Assembly: GCF_000688335.1 (NCBI RefSeq)
Contig: NZ_JHZX01000001.1
Span: 124,001 to 188,000, forward strand
Source: Sediminibacter sp. Hel_I_10
GTDB taxonomy: Bacteria > Bacteroidota > Bacteroidia > Flavobacteriales > Flavobacteriaceae
DNA: 64,000 nt
Direction of reading: 5' to 3'
A program made the position numbers and the translations under genes. This document shows, piece after piece, positions 9,494-18,046 of this stretch (the stretch's first letter is position 1; every line of letters begins with the position of its first letter). The notes under the pieces are model-generated. The model worked only from the letters and a program-made list of their open reading frames with translations. It had not been told where the DNA came from and did no database searches.

Positions 9494-11413
9494 ATGAAAA
9501 ACACCATTGCAGAACGGGTTGCGGATTTCTTAAAACGCTATCCTCCTTTTGAATTGTTGAACAAATCACAATTACTTGAAATTTCCTCAGCAGTAAAAAT
9601 TAAGTATTTTGATAAGGATGATCCCGTTTATAAAATTAATGATGCCCTTAAAAATGAATTTTACATCGTTCATAAAGGCGCAGTGTCTTTAAGAGAAGAT
9701 GACCATAACGCCTTATTGGTAGTTGATAAATTTGATGAAGGCGATGTTTTTGGACTTAGACCCTTGTTTGCAAAAGAAAATTATGCCCATAATGCTATTG
9801 CAGACGAGAGTACCATTCTCTACATCATACCTATTGAATTATTTAAACCTATGGCCGAGAGCAACTCGGTAATTGGTAAGTATCTCATTGAAAGCTTTGC
9901 CTCAAACACAGAGAATCCTTATACACAAAAGCACCATGCGGCGTTTTTTTCTGATGCATCCATCATTAAAAATCCTACAGATAATCTTTTCGAACTCCAA
10001 CCCGTAACGTACATCACTAAAATTATTACGGCTAAACTGGACTCTAAAATTTCCGCAGTGGCGCAGAAAATGCACAAACATCAAATAGGCTCTATAGTTA
10101 TCGTTGAAAATGACATTCCAATGGGCATTATTACAGATAAAGACTTACGAAACAAAGTTGCCACAGGCCTTCATAATATCGATGATACTGCCGCAAGTAT
10201 TATGAGTTCTCCCGTTTTATGTTATAAGAGCAACATGACGATTGCACAGGCCCGTATTACAATGATGAAACATCATATTGGGCACATCTGTATTACTGAG
10301 GATGGCACACCAAACACAAAGTTAATAGGACTGGTCTCTGAGCACGATATGACAGTGATGGAAGGTAACAATCCGTCGGTATTGATGAAAGCCATACAGC
10401 GGTCTGACAGTACTAAAGATCTAAAACGCATTCGCGAGAAAATGATGGTACTGCTTAAGGGGTACATTATGCAAAATATCCCACTAACGCACATCAGCAA
10501 GATTATTTTTGAACTTAATGACGCCACTATAAAACGTATTGTAGAGCGCTGTTTGGTGAAAATGAAAAAGGAACCACCGGTTAAATTTGCTTGGATGTCT
10601 ATTGGAAGCCAAGGGCGCAAGGAACAGTTGTTACATACCGATCAGGATAATGCTCTTGTGTTTGAAAATGTCCCTGAAGAAGATCTAGAGTCTGTTAGAA
10701 GCTACTTTTTGACCTTAGCTAAAAAAGTGAACAAACGCCTCAACACAATTGGGTTTGTATTTTGTGATGCAGATATGATGGCGAAGAATCCGCGCTGGTG
10801 TTTGAGTTTAGATGAATGGAAATCACAGTTTACCGATTGGACGATATATACCGGAAACGATGAAATTTTACTCAGCTCCATCTTTTTTGATTTTGACATC
10901 AGCTATGGAGATGCCACCTTGACCAACGCCTTAGGTGATCATTTGCTCGAGATTACGAAAGGCAATAAAATCTTTTTATCCAAATTGGCCGCTAATGCTT
11001 TAAGAAGTGCCTCGCCCTTGGGGTTTTTCAGACAGTTTCTTTTAGAGAGCGATGGCAAACACAAAGATTTTTTCGATATAAAGAAACGAGCCATTATGCC
11101 TGTTGTAGATGCTGGTAGAGTATTAGCTTTAAATTATCAAATCAAGACACTCAACAATACAGCCGAACGTTTTGAGCGTCTTGCCGATCTAGCCCCAGAA
11201 AACAGAGAGCTTTACCTCTCCTGCTCTTATGCGCATAAAGCATTGCTTAAATTTAGAACTAAACATGGTCTTATTAATAATGACAACGGACGCTTTATTA
11301 AATTAGAAACCATGACCAAGGAAGAAAAGATGAAGCTCAAGCGTTGTTTTAAAACCATTAGTAACATTCAAGAAGTGGTTAAAATTAAGTTTAATGTTAG
11401 CGGCATACTCTAA
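9494..11413 (+). CDS. cNMP-binding/CBS/DUF294 nucleotidyltransferase-like protein
   Basis: The 639-residue protein has four parts in order. A cyclic-nucleotide-binding-like domain spans about residues 15-130 and a CBS pair about 175-300 (ITDKDLR and VSEHDMT are CBS signatures). A GlnD-like DUF294 nucleotidyltransferase domain follows, with GSQGRKEQLLHTDQDNAL near 371-388, and then a helical DUF294 C-terminal domain. This layout suits a sensor that uridylylates or adenylylates a partner in response to bound nucleotides, though the family is poorly characterised. Its stop overlaps the next ATG (TAATG), so it is translationally coupled to the exonuclease gene. In several proteobacteria the same pair sits next to acetate uptake and acetyl-CoA synthetase genes; none are seen here. 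Confidence 0.88.
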   Translation: MKNTIAERVADFLKRYPPFELLNKSQLLEISSAVKIKYFDKDDPVYKINDALKNEFYIVHKGAVSLREDDHNALLVVDKFDEGDVFGLRPLFAKENYAHNAIADESTILYIIPIELFKPMAESNSVIGKYLIESFASNTENPYTQKHHAAFFSDASIIKNPTDNLFELQPVTYITKIITAKLDSKISAVAQKMHKHQIGSIVIVENDIPMGIITDKDLRNKVATGLHNIDDTAASIMSSPVLCYKSNMTIAQARITMMKHHIGHICITEDGTPNTKLIGLVSEHDMTVMEGNNPSVLMKAIQRSDSTKDLKRIREKMMVLLKGYIMQNIPLTHISKIIFELNDATIKRIVERCLVKMKKEPPVKFAWMSIGSQGRKEQLLHTDQDNALVFENVPEEDLESVRSYFLTLAKKVNKRLNTIGFVFCDADMMAKNPRWCLSLDEWKSQFTDWTIYTGNDEILLSSIFFDFDISYGDATLTNALGDHLLEITKGNKIFLSKLAANALRSASPLGFFRQFLLESDGKHKDFFDIKKRAIMPVVDAGRVLALNYQIKTLNNTAERFERLADLAPENRELYLSCSYAHKALLKFRTKHGLINNDNGRFIKLETMTKEEKMKLKRCFKTISNIQEVVKIKFNVSGIL

Positions 11414-12078
11414 TGAAAGATTGGCTATCTATTTTCAAAACCAAAGAGCTGCCCGAATTTTGGCAAGATTACGAGTCGAAATTCTCAAAGCACAAATATC
11501 CCAAATCCATTAAAGCGAATCGGTATATCGTTTTTGATACAGAAACGACCGGTTTTGATTATGATAATGATAGAGTATTGAGTATTGGTGCTGTGGAAAT
11601 TCTAGACCATGAAATCCATATCTCCAACAGTTTAGAAATTTATGTGGAACAAGAGCGTTTTAATGAAGATACGGTTGAAATTCATGGAATCATTAGAAAC
11701 GAGCGGTTAAAAACCTTAACTGAAGATGAAGCCATAAAACAATTTTTGGAGTATATCGGTAACGCTATTTTAATAGCACATCATGCCGATTTTGACATCA
11801 CCATGCTCAACAAAATTTTAAACCGAAAAGGCCTGCCCGTTTTAAAGAACAAGGTACTTGATACGGTAAATATCTACCGAGCTACCAGAATTAAATCTAA
11901 CTTTATAAATAATAGTAATTACACCCTAGACGACATTGCAGATAATTTTGCTCTAGATGTTACAGATAGGCATACTGCTGCAGGAGATGCTCTACTTACA
12001 GCCGTTATTTTTTTAAGAACAACAACCCTATTGATAAAGCGGCGCGATCTCACTTTAAAACAACTATTTAGACTTTGA
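11413..12078 (+). CDS. DnaQ-like 3'-5' exonuclease (DEDDh)
   Basis: The 221-residue protein has all the catalytic residues of a DEDDh exonuclease: D42 and E44 in FDTETTG, D125 in HHADFD, and H186 and D191 in DRHTAAGDAL. It resembles the proofreading subunit epsilon family but has an N-terminal extension of ~35 residues. Its ATG overlaps the stop of the DUF294 gene, a conserved pairing that suggests a shared function, possibly RNA or nucleotide signalling rather than replication. That function is inference. Confidence 0.9.
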   Translation: MKDWLSIFKTKELPEFWQDYESKFSKHKYPKSIKANRYIVFDTETTGFDYDNDRVLSIGAVEILDHEIHISNSLEIYVEQERFNEDTVEIHGIIRNERLKTLTEDEAIKQFLEYIGNAILIAHHADFDITMLNKILNRKGLPVLKNKVLDTVNIYRATRIKSNFINNSNYTLDDIADNFALDVTDRHTAAGDALLTAVIFLRTTTLLIKRRDLTLKQLFRL

Positions 12079-12151
12079 GTTGATGGCTTTTGCCATTTCT
12101 ATTTTAGAACTTGCAAAGACTTACGTATATTTATATCAGAAAATAAAACAA

Positions 12152-12634
12152 ATGAATCCAAGCAAAGCCGTTGTTAACGATACCCACGAATTTGAATTTG
12201 ATGACAAAGCGCTGTCTCAATTTGATAGCATTGAAACTTCCAATAATCATTTTCATGTACTAGACCATCATAAATCATTTTCTGCGGAAATCGCCTCTTC
12301 AAATTTAAATAAGGGCTCCTATGAAGTAAAGGTGAATAATAACCGTTATAAGGTTCAAATAAACAACGCTTTAGATGAACTCATTAAAGATATGGGTTTT
12401 GAAATTGGTAGTGCCAAAATGATTAGCGACATTAAAGCCCCAATGCCTGGTCTAGTTTTGGAAATCAACATTAAAAATGGCCAAGAGGTTAAAGAAAATG
12501 ATACCCTCCTTATTTTAGAGGCCATGAAAATGGAGAATGTGCTGACCTCACCAAGGGATGGCATTATCAAATCTGTTGCCATTAAAAAAGGCGACGCTGT
12601 AGACAAAAACCAGTTGTTGGTGGAGTTTGAGTAG
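12152..12634 (+). CDS. Biotin/lipoyl carrier protein (biotin carboxyl carrier-like)
   Basis: The C-terminal ~75 residues form a biotinyl domain with the canonical EAMKMENV motif; the biotinylated lysine would be K126. The N-terminal half is a less conserved linker. The reading frame opens at 12080, but the ATG at 12152 gives a 160-residue protein of usual family length (MNPSKAVVND...) and follows an AT-rich stretch suited to initiation. In many Flavobacteria this carrier is encoded with a biotin carboxylase and a carboxyltransferase beta subunit for an acyl-CoA carboxylase. Here neither is adjacent: the next gene is convergent and has an unusual composition. The partner subunits must lie elsewhere or were displaced. 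Confidence 0.85.
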   Translation: MNPSKAVVNDTHEFEFDDKALSQFDSIETSNNHFHVLDHHKSFSAEIASSNLNKGSYEVKVNNNRYKVQINNALDELIKDMGFEIGSAKMISDIKAPMPGLVLEINIKNGQEVKENDTLLILEAMKMENVLTSPRDGIIKSVAIKKGDAVDKNQLLVEFE

Positions 12635-12646
12635 GTCTTTTATAGT

Positions 12647-14386
12647 TTAATTTTTGAGAATCCTAATTACTTCCAAATGAAGTCCTGTATTCAGTTGCAA
12701 GAGATAACAACCCGCTGAAAATCCTGAAACATCAATTTTATTATCATCTTGATTTAGTATACCTGTTTTCAACAAGGCTCCGGTAATATCATATAATCTA
12801 AACTGGGTTTCTCGCAAAACCTTCACAGTAAAAACACCTTTACTTGGATTCGGAAACACATCGATCCTATTGTTTTCTTTACTATTGATATTAAGCGCAG
12901 AGCAGGCCTCAGTGGCATATTTGGCGATAAAGAAGTCGGTCTGCGGGCCCTGGTTCTGGATGATGTTCCCATTGACATCAAAGAGCTGGCTGCCAAAGCC
13001 GCCGCCCACCAAGTAGTCCCCAGAGGCATCCACAGCTATGGCCGTACCGTTTTCCCCTGAGCCAACATCACTATCAATCTTGTCCAATGCCGTACATGCT
13101 CCCGTTGCCGCATCAAACCTTGCCAAGAGAACATCCTGCCCTTCGTTGACATCTGGCCCCACCAAACTTTGGTCGCCCCAAGAAAAGTCTGTACCTGTAA
13201 TTCGACCTGTATAAGCCACCTCTTCATTGCTATATACCATAGCACCATCACCACTTGTACCTTGATCGCTATAGTGCGTCGCCCAGATATATCCATTGGC
13301 GTCAGCATCGGTCTTTAATAAAAATGTTGGCACACCAGAAAACGTCATACTATAACCAAGAAAACTGTCCAGTTCAAAACCGGGCATGACGGCGGAAATA
13401 TAGATATTGTTATCTGGATCAAAATCAATATTGAAAAATTTTAGCGAGTTATTAATATCATAGGTATTACCGCGCTGCCATAGATACTGTCCTTCGGTAT
13501 CAAATGCCACAAGGCTTGAAGGCGCGTTTAGCTCTGTACCGTTGATCATGATACTGCTCTGGCTATCCTGTTTCATCATGGTGGCATAGTGCCTACCGTT
13601 GTTTGGGTTACGGTAGTATTTAATCCTATTTCCGCTGACGCTTTCGATAGTACCCATCTGGATCGCCTCGATAAACGTACCATCTGGCTGGTATTTTAAA
13701 ATGTAGGGGGTTGAGTCCTCCGGGTTATCGTTGACCAAAGCACCATCAATATGATTGCCCTGATTGAGCCATACATGCCAGTAGATGATATCATCCTGCA
13801 CATCGAAACCCAATGAAGTTGCCTTAATCTCAATCGACAGAGCAGTGGGCTCTTGAGGGCGCACAATGTATTGAAAAACACCTTCACTATCGAACTTGGC
13901 ATAAAAAAGACTGGCGCAGCCGGAACTTGAGTTTGGAAACACGTAGTCTTCCCCAATTTGTGCAGGATAGGGGTCGCTGGGATCACTACCGTTGCAATTC
14001 CCTACCCTACCAGCAACATAGACGTTATCATCACTATCAATTGCCAAATCCTCAATCACTTCGATACCACCGCCCCCAATGACCTTACTCCATCTATAGG
14101 TACCGTCGCAAGAAAAACTCGAGATCATATGGTCTGTAATTGTAGTAGGACTTGCATAGGTTTCGATCTCATTACCCTCTACATCCGTATCAGTATAACC
14201 CACTTGCGACATGACGTAAACATTCTTTTGACTGTCAGTAACAATATTATAAACCTCTTCCTGTCTTGTAGTACCACTAGTATTGAGCGTATTGTTACTA
14301 CCGCCTCGCTTGATCCATTGCCAATCTTGGGCGCTCGCAAAGAGCGATAGTAAAAAGACAATTATAAACAATGATTTCTTTTTCAT
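12647..14386 (-). CDS. Secreted SBBP/beta-propeller-like protein with T9SS type A sorting domain
   Basis: The 579-residue protein has a signal peptide (MKKKSLFIIVFLLSLFASAQ). Its body is full of SBBP-like beta-propeller repeat cues (DNVYVAGR, NIYISAV, GDYLVGGGFGS). The type A T9SS sorting domain covers the last ~75 residues (VFPNPSKGVFTVKV... to ILKN). Composition is mosaic: 12901-13020 is 57% G+C by count (68/120), whereas the part encoding the sorting domain at 12661-12780 is 34% (41/120). This suggests that the passenger part has a different origin from the sorting tail. It lies 12 bp from the convergent carrier gene and 11 bp downstream of an orphan sorting-domain fragment. Confidence 0.85.
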   Translation of the reverse strand: MKKKSLFIIVFLLSLFASAQDWQWIKRGGSNNTLNTSGTTRQEEVYNIVTDSQKNVYVMSQVGYTDTDVEGNEIETYASPTTITDHMISSFSCDGTYRWSKVIGGGGIEVIEDLAIDSDDNVYVAGRVGNCNGSDPSDPYPAQIGEDYVFPNSSSGCASLFYAKFDSEGVFQYIVRPQEPTALSIEIKATSLGFDVQDDIIYWHVWLNQGNHIDGALVNDNPEDSTPYILKYQPDGTFIEAIQMGTIESVSGNRIKYYRNPNNGRHYATMMKQDSQSSIMINGTELNAPSSLVAFDTEGQYLWQRGNTYDINNSLKFFNIDFDPDNNIYISAVMPGFELDSFLGYSMTFSGVPTFLLKTDADANGYIWATHYSDQGTSGDGAMVYSNEEVAYTGRITGTDFSWGDQSLVGPDVNEGQDVLLARFDAATGACTALDKIDSDVGSGENGTAIAVDASGDYLVGGGFGSQLFDVNGNIIQNQGPQTDFFIAKYATEACSALNINSKENNRIDVFPNPSKGVFTVKVLRETQFRLYDITGALLKTGILNQDDNKIDVSGFSAGCYLLQLNTGLHLEVIRILKN

Positions 14387-14397
14387 AAAAACAAAAA

Positions 14398-14655
14398 TTA
14401 ATTAACGATCAACTTGACCCTACCTACCACCTTACCGTTCTGGAACAGAACAATTGGGTAGTACCCAGAGGCGTAATCTTGGGTATCAATGGTGATCTGC
14501 CCCTTTTGAAAAGGCTCGGTCTTTTGCCATAGGGCGCGACCAGTGGGATCTGACAATAATATGGTGACCTCCCCTTTGTTCACAAGATTGTAAAATAAAG
14601 CCGTTTTTCCTTGAGAAGGATTAGGACTTAGCAATACCTGATCTTTGGGTGTAAT
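14398..14655 (-). pseudogene. Orphan T9SS type A C-terminal sorting domain (5'-truncated gene remnant)
   Basis: The frame is open from 14655 to the stop at 14398 and encodes about 85 residues reading ITPKDQVLLSPNPSQGK and ending GRVKLIVN, a complete type A sorting domain with no signal peptide or passenger. A TGA closes the frame at 14656-14658, and no ATG lies near the start. It is most simply the 3' end of a deleted T9SS cargo gene. Its sequence differs from the sorting domain of the next gene, so it is not a simple duplicate. Its G+C appears higher than that of the surrounding housekeeping genes. Confidence 0.7.
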
Positions 14656-14673
14656 TCATAAAGTATTGATTTT

Positions 14674-15699
14674 TTATAATTTCATTTTACTCAAAATATC
14701 CAAGACCTTATCATGCATTTGATCTGTATAATCCAAGTGGGTAACAATACGTAGTTTACCGTGGCCCATGCCACTTAATCTTATCTGGTGTTTTGATAAA
14801 GCCTCCAAAAATTTTGCTTCATCAGCCTTTTGGTGCAATTCAAAAATGATGATATTGGTTTCTACATGTTGTACATGCTTTACAATGGAAAGCTTTTTTA
14901 AAACTGATTCAATGTCTTTAGCCTTTTTATGGTCTTCAGCTAAACGCTCCACATGATGATCAAGGGCGTATAGTCCTGCAGCTGCCAGATAGCCCACTTG
15001 GCGCATTCCTCCACCTAAAATTTTTCTTATCCTTACGGCATTATCCATCAACTTAGAATTTCCGACGAGAACACTACCAACAGGGCAACCTAAACCTTTA
15101 CTCAAGCATACAGAAATGGTATCAAACACGCTCCCATAATCTTTTGCGGTTTCATTAGTGGCCACAAGGGCATTCCAAAATCGTGCGCCATCTAAATGCA
15201 AGCCTAAATTATGCTGCAGACAAACGGTTTTAATTTTTTTAATTTCATTAAAATCCCAGCAAGAGCCACCGCCGCGGTTTGCTGTATTCTCAATTTCGAC
15301 CAATGAGGTCAACGGACTATGATAAAAATCAGGCGGATTAATAGCCTCTTCTACTTGTTCTGCTTTAAACATGCCGCCTTGGCCTTGGATGAGTTTACAG
15401 GAAATTCCGCTATTAAAGGAAGCGCCACCGCCCTCGTAATGATATATATGAGCATTACTATCACAGATCACTTGATCCCCAGGATTGGTGTGCAATTTTA
15501 AAGCAGTTTGATTCGCCATAGTTCCCGTGGGGAAAAACAAGGCCTTATCCATGCCAAATAGTTCTGCGATGCGCGCTTCCAAAGCATTAACCGTAGGATC
15601 TTCTTTATACACATCATCTCCCGTTTTAGCGCTCATCATGGCATCTAACATGCCCTTTGTGGGTTGCGTAACGGTATCGCTTCTTAAATCTATAATCAT
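14674..15699 (-). CDS. ltaE: Low-specificity L-threonine aldolase
   Basis: The 341-residue protein is a fold-type I PLP enzyme that cleaves L-threonine or allo-threonine to glycine and acetaldehyde. The start IIDLRSDTVTQPT, the HLDGARFWNA segment and the PLP-binding lysine K201 in LSKGLGCPVGS are all typical of the family. A GTG at 15705 is in frame, but the ATG at 15699 matches the usual family start. The gene end lies only 18 bp from the orphan sorting-domain remnant, so the upstream rearrangement stopped just short of this gene. Confidence 0.93.
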   Translation of the reverse strand: MIIDLRSDTVTQPTKGMLDAMMSAKTGDDVYKEDPTVNALEARIAELFGMDKALFFPTGTMANQTALKLHTNPGDQVICDSNAHIYHYEGGGASFNSGISCKLIQGQGGMFKAEQVEEAINPPDFYHSPLTSLVEIENTANRGGGSCWDFNEIKKIKTVCLQHNLGLHLDGARFWNALVATNETAKDYGSVFDTISVCLSKGLGCPVGSVLVGNSKLMDNAVRIRKILGGGMRQVGYLAAAGLYALDHHVERLAEDHKKAKDIESVLKKLSIVKHVQHVETNIIIFELHQKADEAKFLEALSKHQIRLSGMGHGKLRIVTHLDYTDQMHDKVLDILSKMKL

Positions 15700-15847
15700 G
15701 GTCACTAAATATTTAAAATCTTTAATTTTGATAAAGCTATATAAATATACCGAGCTATAAATGTGAAATACCGAAAATACAATATTGTGCTAAAGGAGAA
15801 TGATATAAAATAATGTCCTGAGGTTTCACATCAACAATAAATAGCTC

Positions 15848-15855
15848 TAATTTTG
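15848..15855 (+). promoter_or_regulatory. Candidate -7 promoter element for prfB
   Basis: TAATTTTG fits the Bacteroidota -7 consensus TAnnTTTG and lies 37 bp before the prfB ATG. No clear TTG is found at the -33 position, so support is partial. Confidence 0.5.
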
Positions 15856-15892
15856 TGCTGTGCCGAAAAGGCAAATTTAAAAATATATTGAC

Positions 15893-17003
15893 ATGATTAC
15901 ATCAGATCAAATTAAAGATCTCAATACCCGCCTAGGCAAGCTTAGGCACTATCTTTGACATAGATGCCAAGCTGATAGAAATTTCTAACGAAGAAGAACA
16001 AACTTTTGACCCCAATTTTTGGAACGACTCTAAAAAAGCAGAGCTCGTTATGAAATCTTTACGGGAGAAAAAAAGTTGGGTTCAAGACTATGACGCCTCC
16101 AAAACACTTGTAGAAGACCTTGAGGTCATTTATGAATTTTACAAAGAGGAAGAAGCTACTCAAGAAGACGTTCAAAACCGTTACGAAAAAGCAATTAACC
16201 TAATTGAGAAGTTAGAGTTTAAAAACATGCTTTCTGAAGAAGGAGATGCGCTTAGTGCCGTACTTCAAATCACGGCAGGTGCAGGAGGCACAGAGTCTTG
16301 CGATTGGGCAAGTATGCTTATGCGTATGTACCTCATGTATGCTGAAAAGAGCGGTTTCAAGGTTAAAGAATTGAACTTTCAAGAAGGTGATGTTGCAGGG
16401 ATTAAGACCGTTACTCTAGAAATTGAGGGCGATTTTGCTTTTGGCTGGCTTAAGGGGGAAAATGGCGTACATCGTTTGGTACGTATTTCTCCATTTGACA
16501 GTAATGCTAAGCGTCACACAAGTTTTGCTTCGGTTTACGTTTACCCGCTTGTTGATGACACCATAGAAATTGACATCAATCCAGCCGATATAGAGATCAC
16601 TACGGCACGCTCTAGTGGTGCCGGGGGTCAAAATGTGAATAAAGTTGAAACCAAGGTACAATTAACCCATAAACCTACTGGGATTCAAATTTCTTGTTCC
16701 GAAACACGTTCACAGCACGATAACCGGAACAGAGCTATGCAGATGCTGAAATCTCAATTGTATGAAATTGAACTTCAGAAACAATTAGCACAGCGCGAGA
16801 ACATTGAGGCCGAAAAAATGAAAATTGAATGGGGAAGTCAAATTCGAAATTATGTCTTACATCCCTATAAACTGATAAAGGACGTTCGCTCGGCTCATGA
16901 AACAGGTAACGTAGATGCCGTTTTAGATGGTGATATTGAGCCATTTCTAAAAGCCTATCTCATGATGATGGGACAAAAAGAAGAAGACTCTAATCAATTG
17001 TAA
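15893..17003 (+). CDS. prfB: Peptide chain release factor 2 (programmed +1 frameshift)
   Basis: Translation starts at the ATG at 15893 ([21 protein letters not shown]) and meets an in-frame TGA at 15956-15958. Slipping forward one base on CTT TGA C places the ribosome in the frame that runs from GAC at 15957 to the stop at 17003, giving a 369-residue RF2, close to the usual length. The RF2-specific tripeptide SPF falls at residues 199-201 and the hydrolysis motif GGQ at 244-246. RF2 ends translation at UGA and UAA. The frameshift is the classic autoregulation: when RF2 is scarce the ribosome pauses at UGA and shifts. A gene caller that ignores this would start at the internal ATG at 16050 and lose the first 52 residues. 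Confidence 0.95.
15944..15959 (+). other. prfB +1 recoding site
   Basis: AGGCACTATCTTTGAC holds the shift codon CTT, the in-frame TGA and the following C, the weak-termination context used in prfB genes. The upstream Shine-Dalgarno-like stimulator, AGGGGG in E. coli, is reduced here to AGG at the same spacing. Confidence 0.9.
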
Positions 17004-17009
17004 ACCAGT

Positions 17010-17399
17010 ATGATTTAAATCGCCAAATGGATTTGTATTGCTTTTGGCCTTTTCATCATTGGTGCTGGATTCTTGATGTTATGTAATCCTAGAGATGCGA
17101 AAGCGCTATTAAGAAAAGCAGGAAGCAATGCTTTAATCAACTATGGGCAAATCACTTTACGATTGCTCCCGGCAATAGCTTTGGTCATTTATGCTATATA
17201 CGCTAAACTTCCTAAACTGTTTTTTGTTTTTGGATGGTTCATGATTCTAACTTCTTTTGTACTATATCTCGTCCCTATGAAATGGCATCATGATTTTGCA
17301 GTAAAATCAAGCCATAAAATAAGTTGCACACAAGTAAGATGGTTTCCTCCTTTTGCTTTTTGTTTTGGAGCCTTAATGATCTATGCTGTGATATTATAA
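17010..17399 (+). CDS. Small membrane protein with an in-frame stop at codon 3
   Basis: From the ATG at 17010 the codons read M-I-stop-I-A-K-W-I-C-I and then a clear hydrophobic segment (IAFGLFIIGAGFLML). The protein continues in the same frame through two more hydrophobic stretches to the stop at 17397-17399. A single base change, AAA to TAA at 17016-17018, would turn an ordinary start MIKIAKW into this. Otherwise translation must begin at a non-standard codon, or downstream at TTG 17073 or ATG 17076, which would lose the first membrane segment. I do not recognise the family. It lies just after prfB and before a HAD phosphatase gene. A sequence error is also possible. Confidence 0.6.
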
Positions 17400-17425
17400 C
17401 ATAATAACTTTCAAAATTTAATATT

Positions 17426-18043
17426 ATGAAAACTATCCATACTATCATTTTTGATCTTGGAGGCGTGCTCATCGATTGGAATCCTGAATATGTTTATCTA
17501 GAAGTTTTTAATGGTGATCGAGATAAAATGACATGGTTTTTTGACACGATCTGCACCCATGATTGGAATGAGAATCAGGATGCTGGGTATCCTTTAGAAA
17601 AAGCTACAGAAGACCGTGTGGCCATGTTTCCTGAACATGAAGAACTCATTCGTATGTTTTATGGACGCTGGGAAGAAATGTTAGGAGGAGCTATTGAAGG
17701 AACGGTAGAGATTCTTAAATCGCTTATCAATAATCCAAATTATAAAGTCGTAGCACTTACCAATTGGAGCCACGAGACCTTCCCCATTGCCTTACAACGT
17801 TTTGAGTTTTTACATTGGTTTGAAGGGATTATTGTTTCTGGAGAAGAACAAACACGCAAGCCTTTTAAAGAAATTTACGAACTCACTTTAAAACGTTTTA
17901 ATATTGCTGCGGAAGACGCCGTATTTATAGATGATAACCTACGAAATATCAAAGCTGCGGAAACCATGGGCATCACAGGCATCCATTTTAAATCTCCTGA
18001 ACAACTTACCAAAGCATTACAAGAACTACATATTACACTTTAA
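17426..18043 (+). CDS. HAD-superfamily phosphatase
   Basis: The 205-residue protein has all HAD motifs: the nucleophile region IIFDLGGVLIDWNP at the N-terminus, LTNWSHE as motif II, the lysine in KPFKEIYE, and FIDDNLRNI as motif IV. The DLGGV form of motif I is typical of the YihX/epoxide hydrolase-like branch that acts on sugar phosphates. The exact substrate cannot be told. Its stop is 3 bp before the ArsC-like ATG, which suggests co-transcription. Confidence 0.88.
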   Translation: MKTIHTIIFDLGGVLIDWNPEYVYLEVFNGDRDKMTWFFDTICTHDWNENQDAGYPLEKATEDRVAMFPEHEELIRMFYGRWEEMLGGAIEGTVEILKSLINNPNYKVVALTNWSHETFPIALQRFEFLHWFEGIIVSGEEQTRKPFKEIYELTLKRFNIAAEDAVFIDDNLRNIKAAETMGITGIHFKSPEQLTKALQELHITL

Positions 18044-18046
18044 TTT

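Noticed and set aside
12080-12151. Longer start of the biotinyl carrier gene
   Set aside because: The added 24 residues resemble no carrier protein, and the ATG at 12152 gives the usual length.
13036-13986. Long alternate-frame reading frames in the GC-rich T9SS gene
   Set aside because: Raised GC lowers stop frequency in the other frames; the minus-strand main frame carries the signal peptide and sorting domain.
16050-17003. prfB beginning at the internal ATG 16050
   Set aside because: The region 15957-16049 codes for the conserved RF2 N-terminus in the same frame, joined to the true start by the known frameshift.
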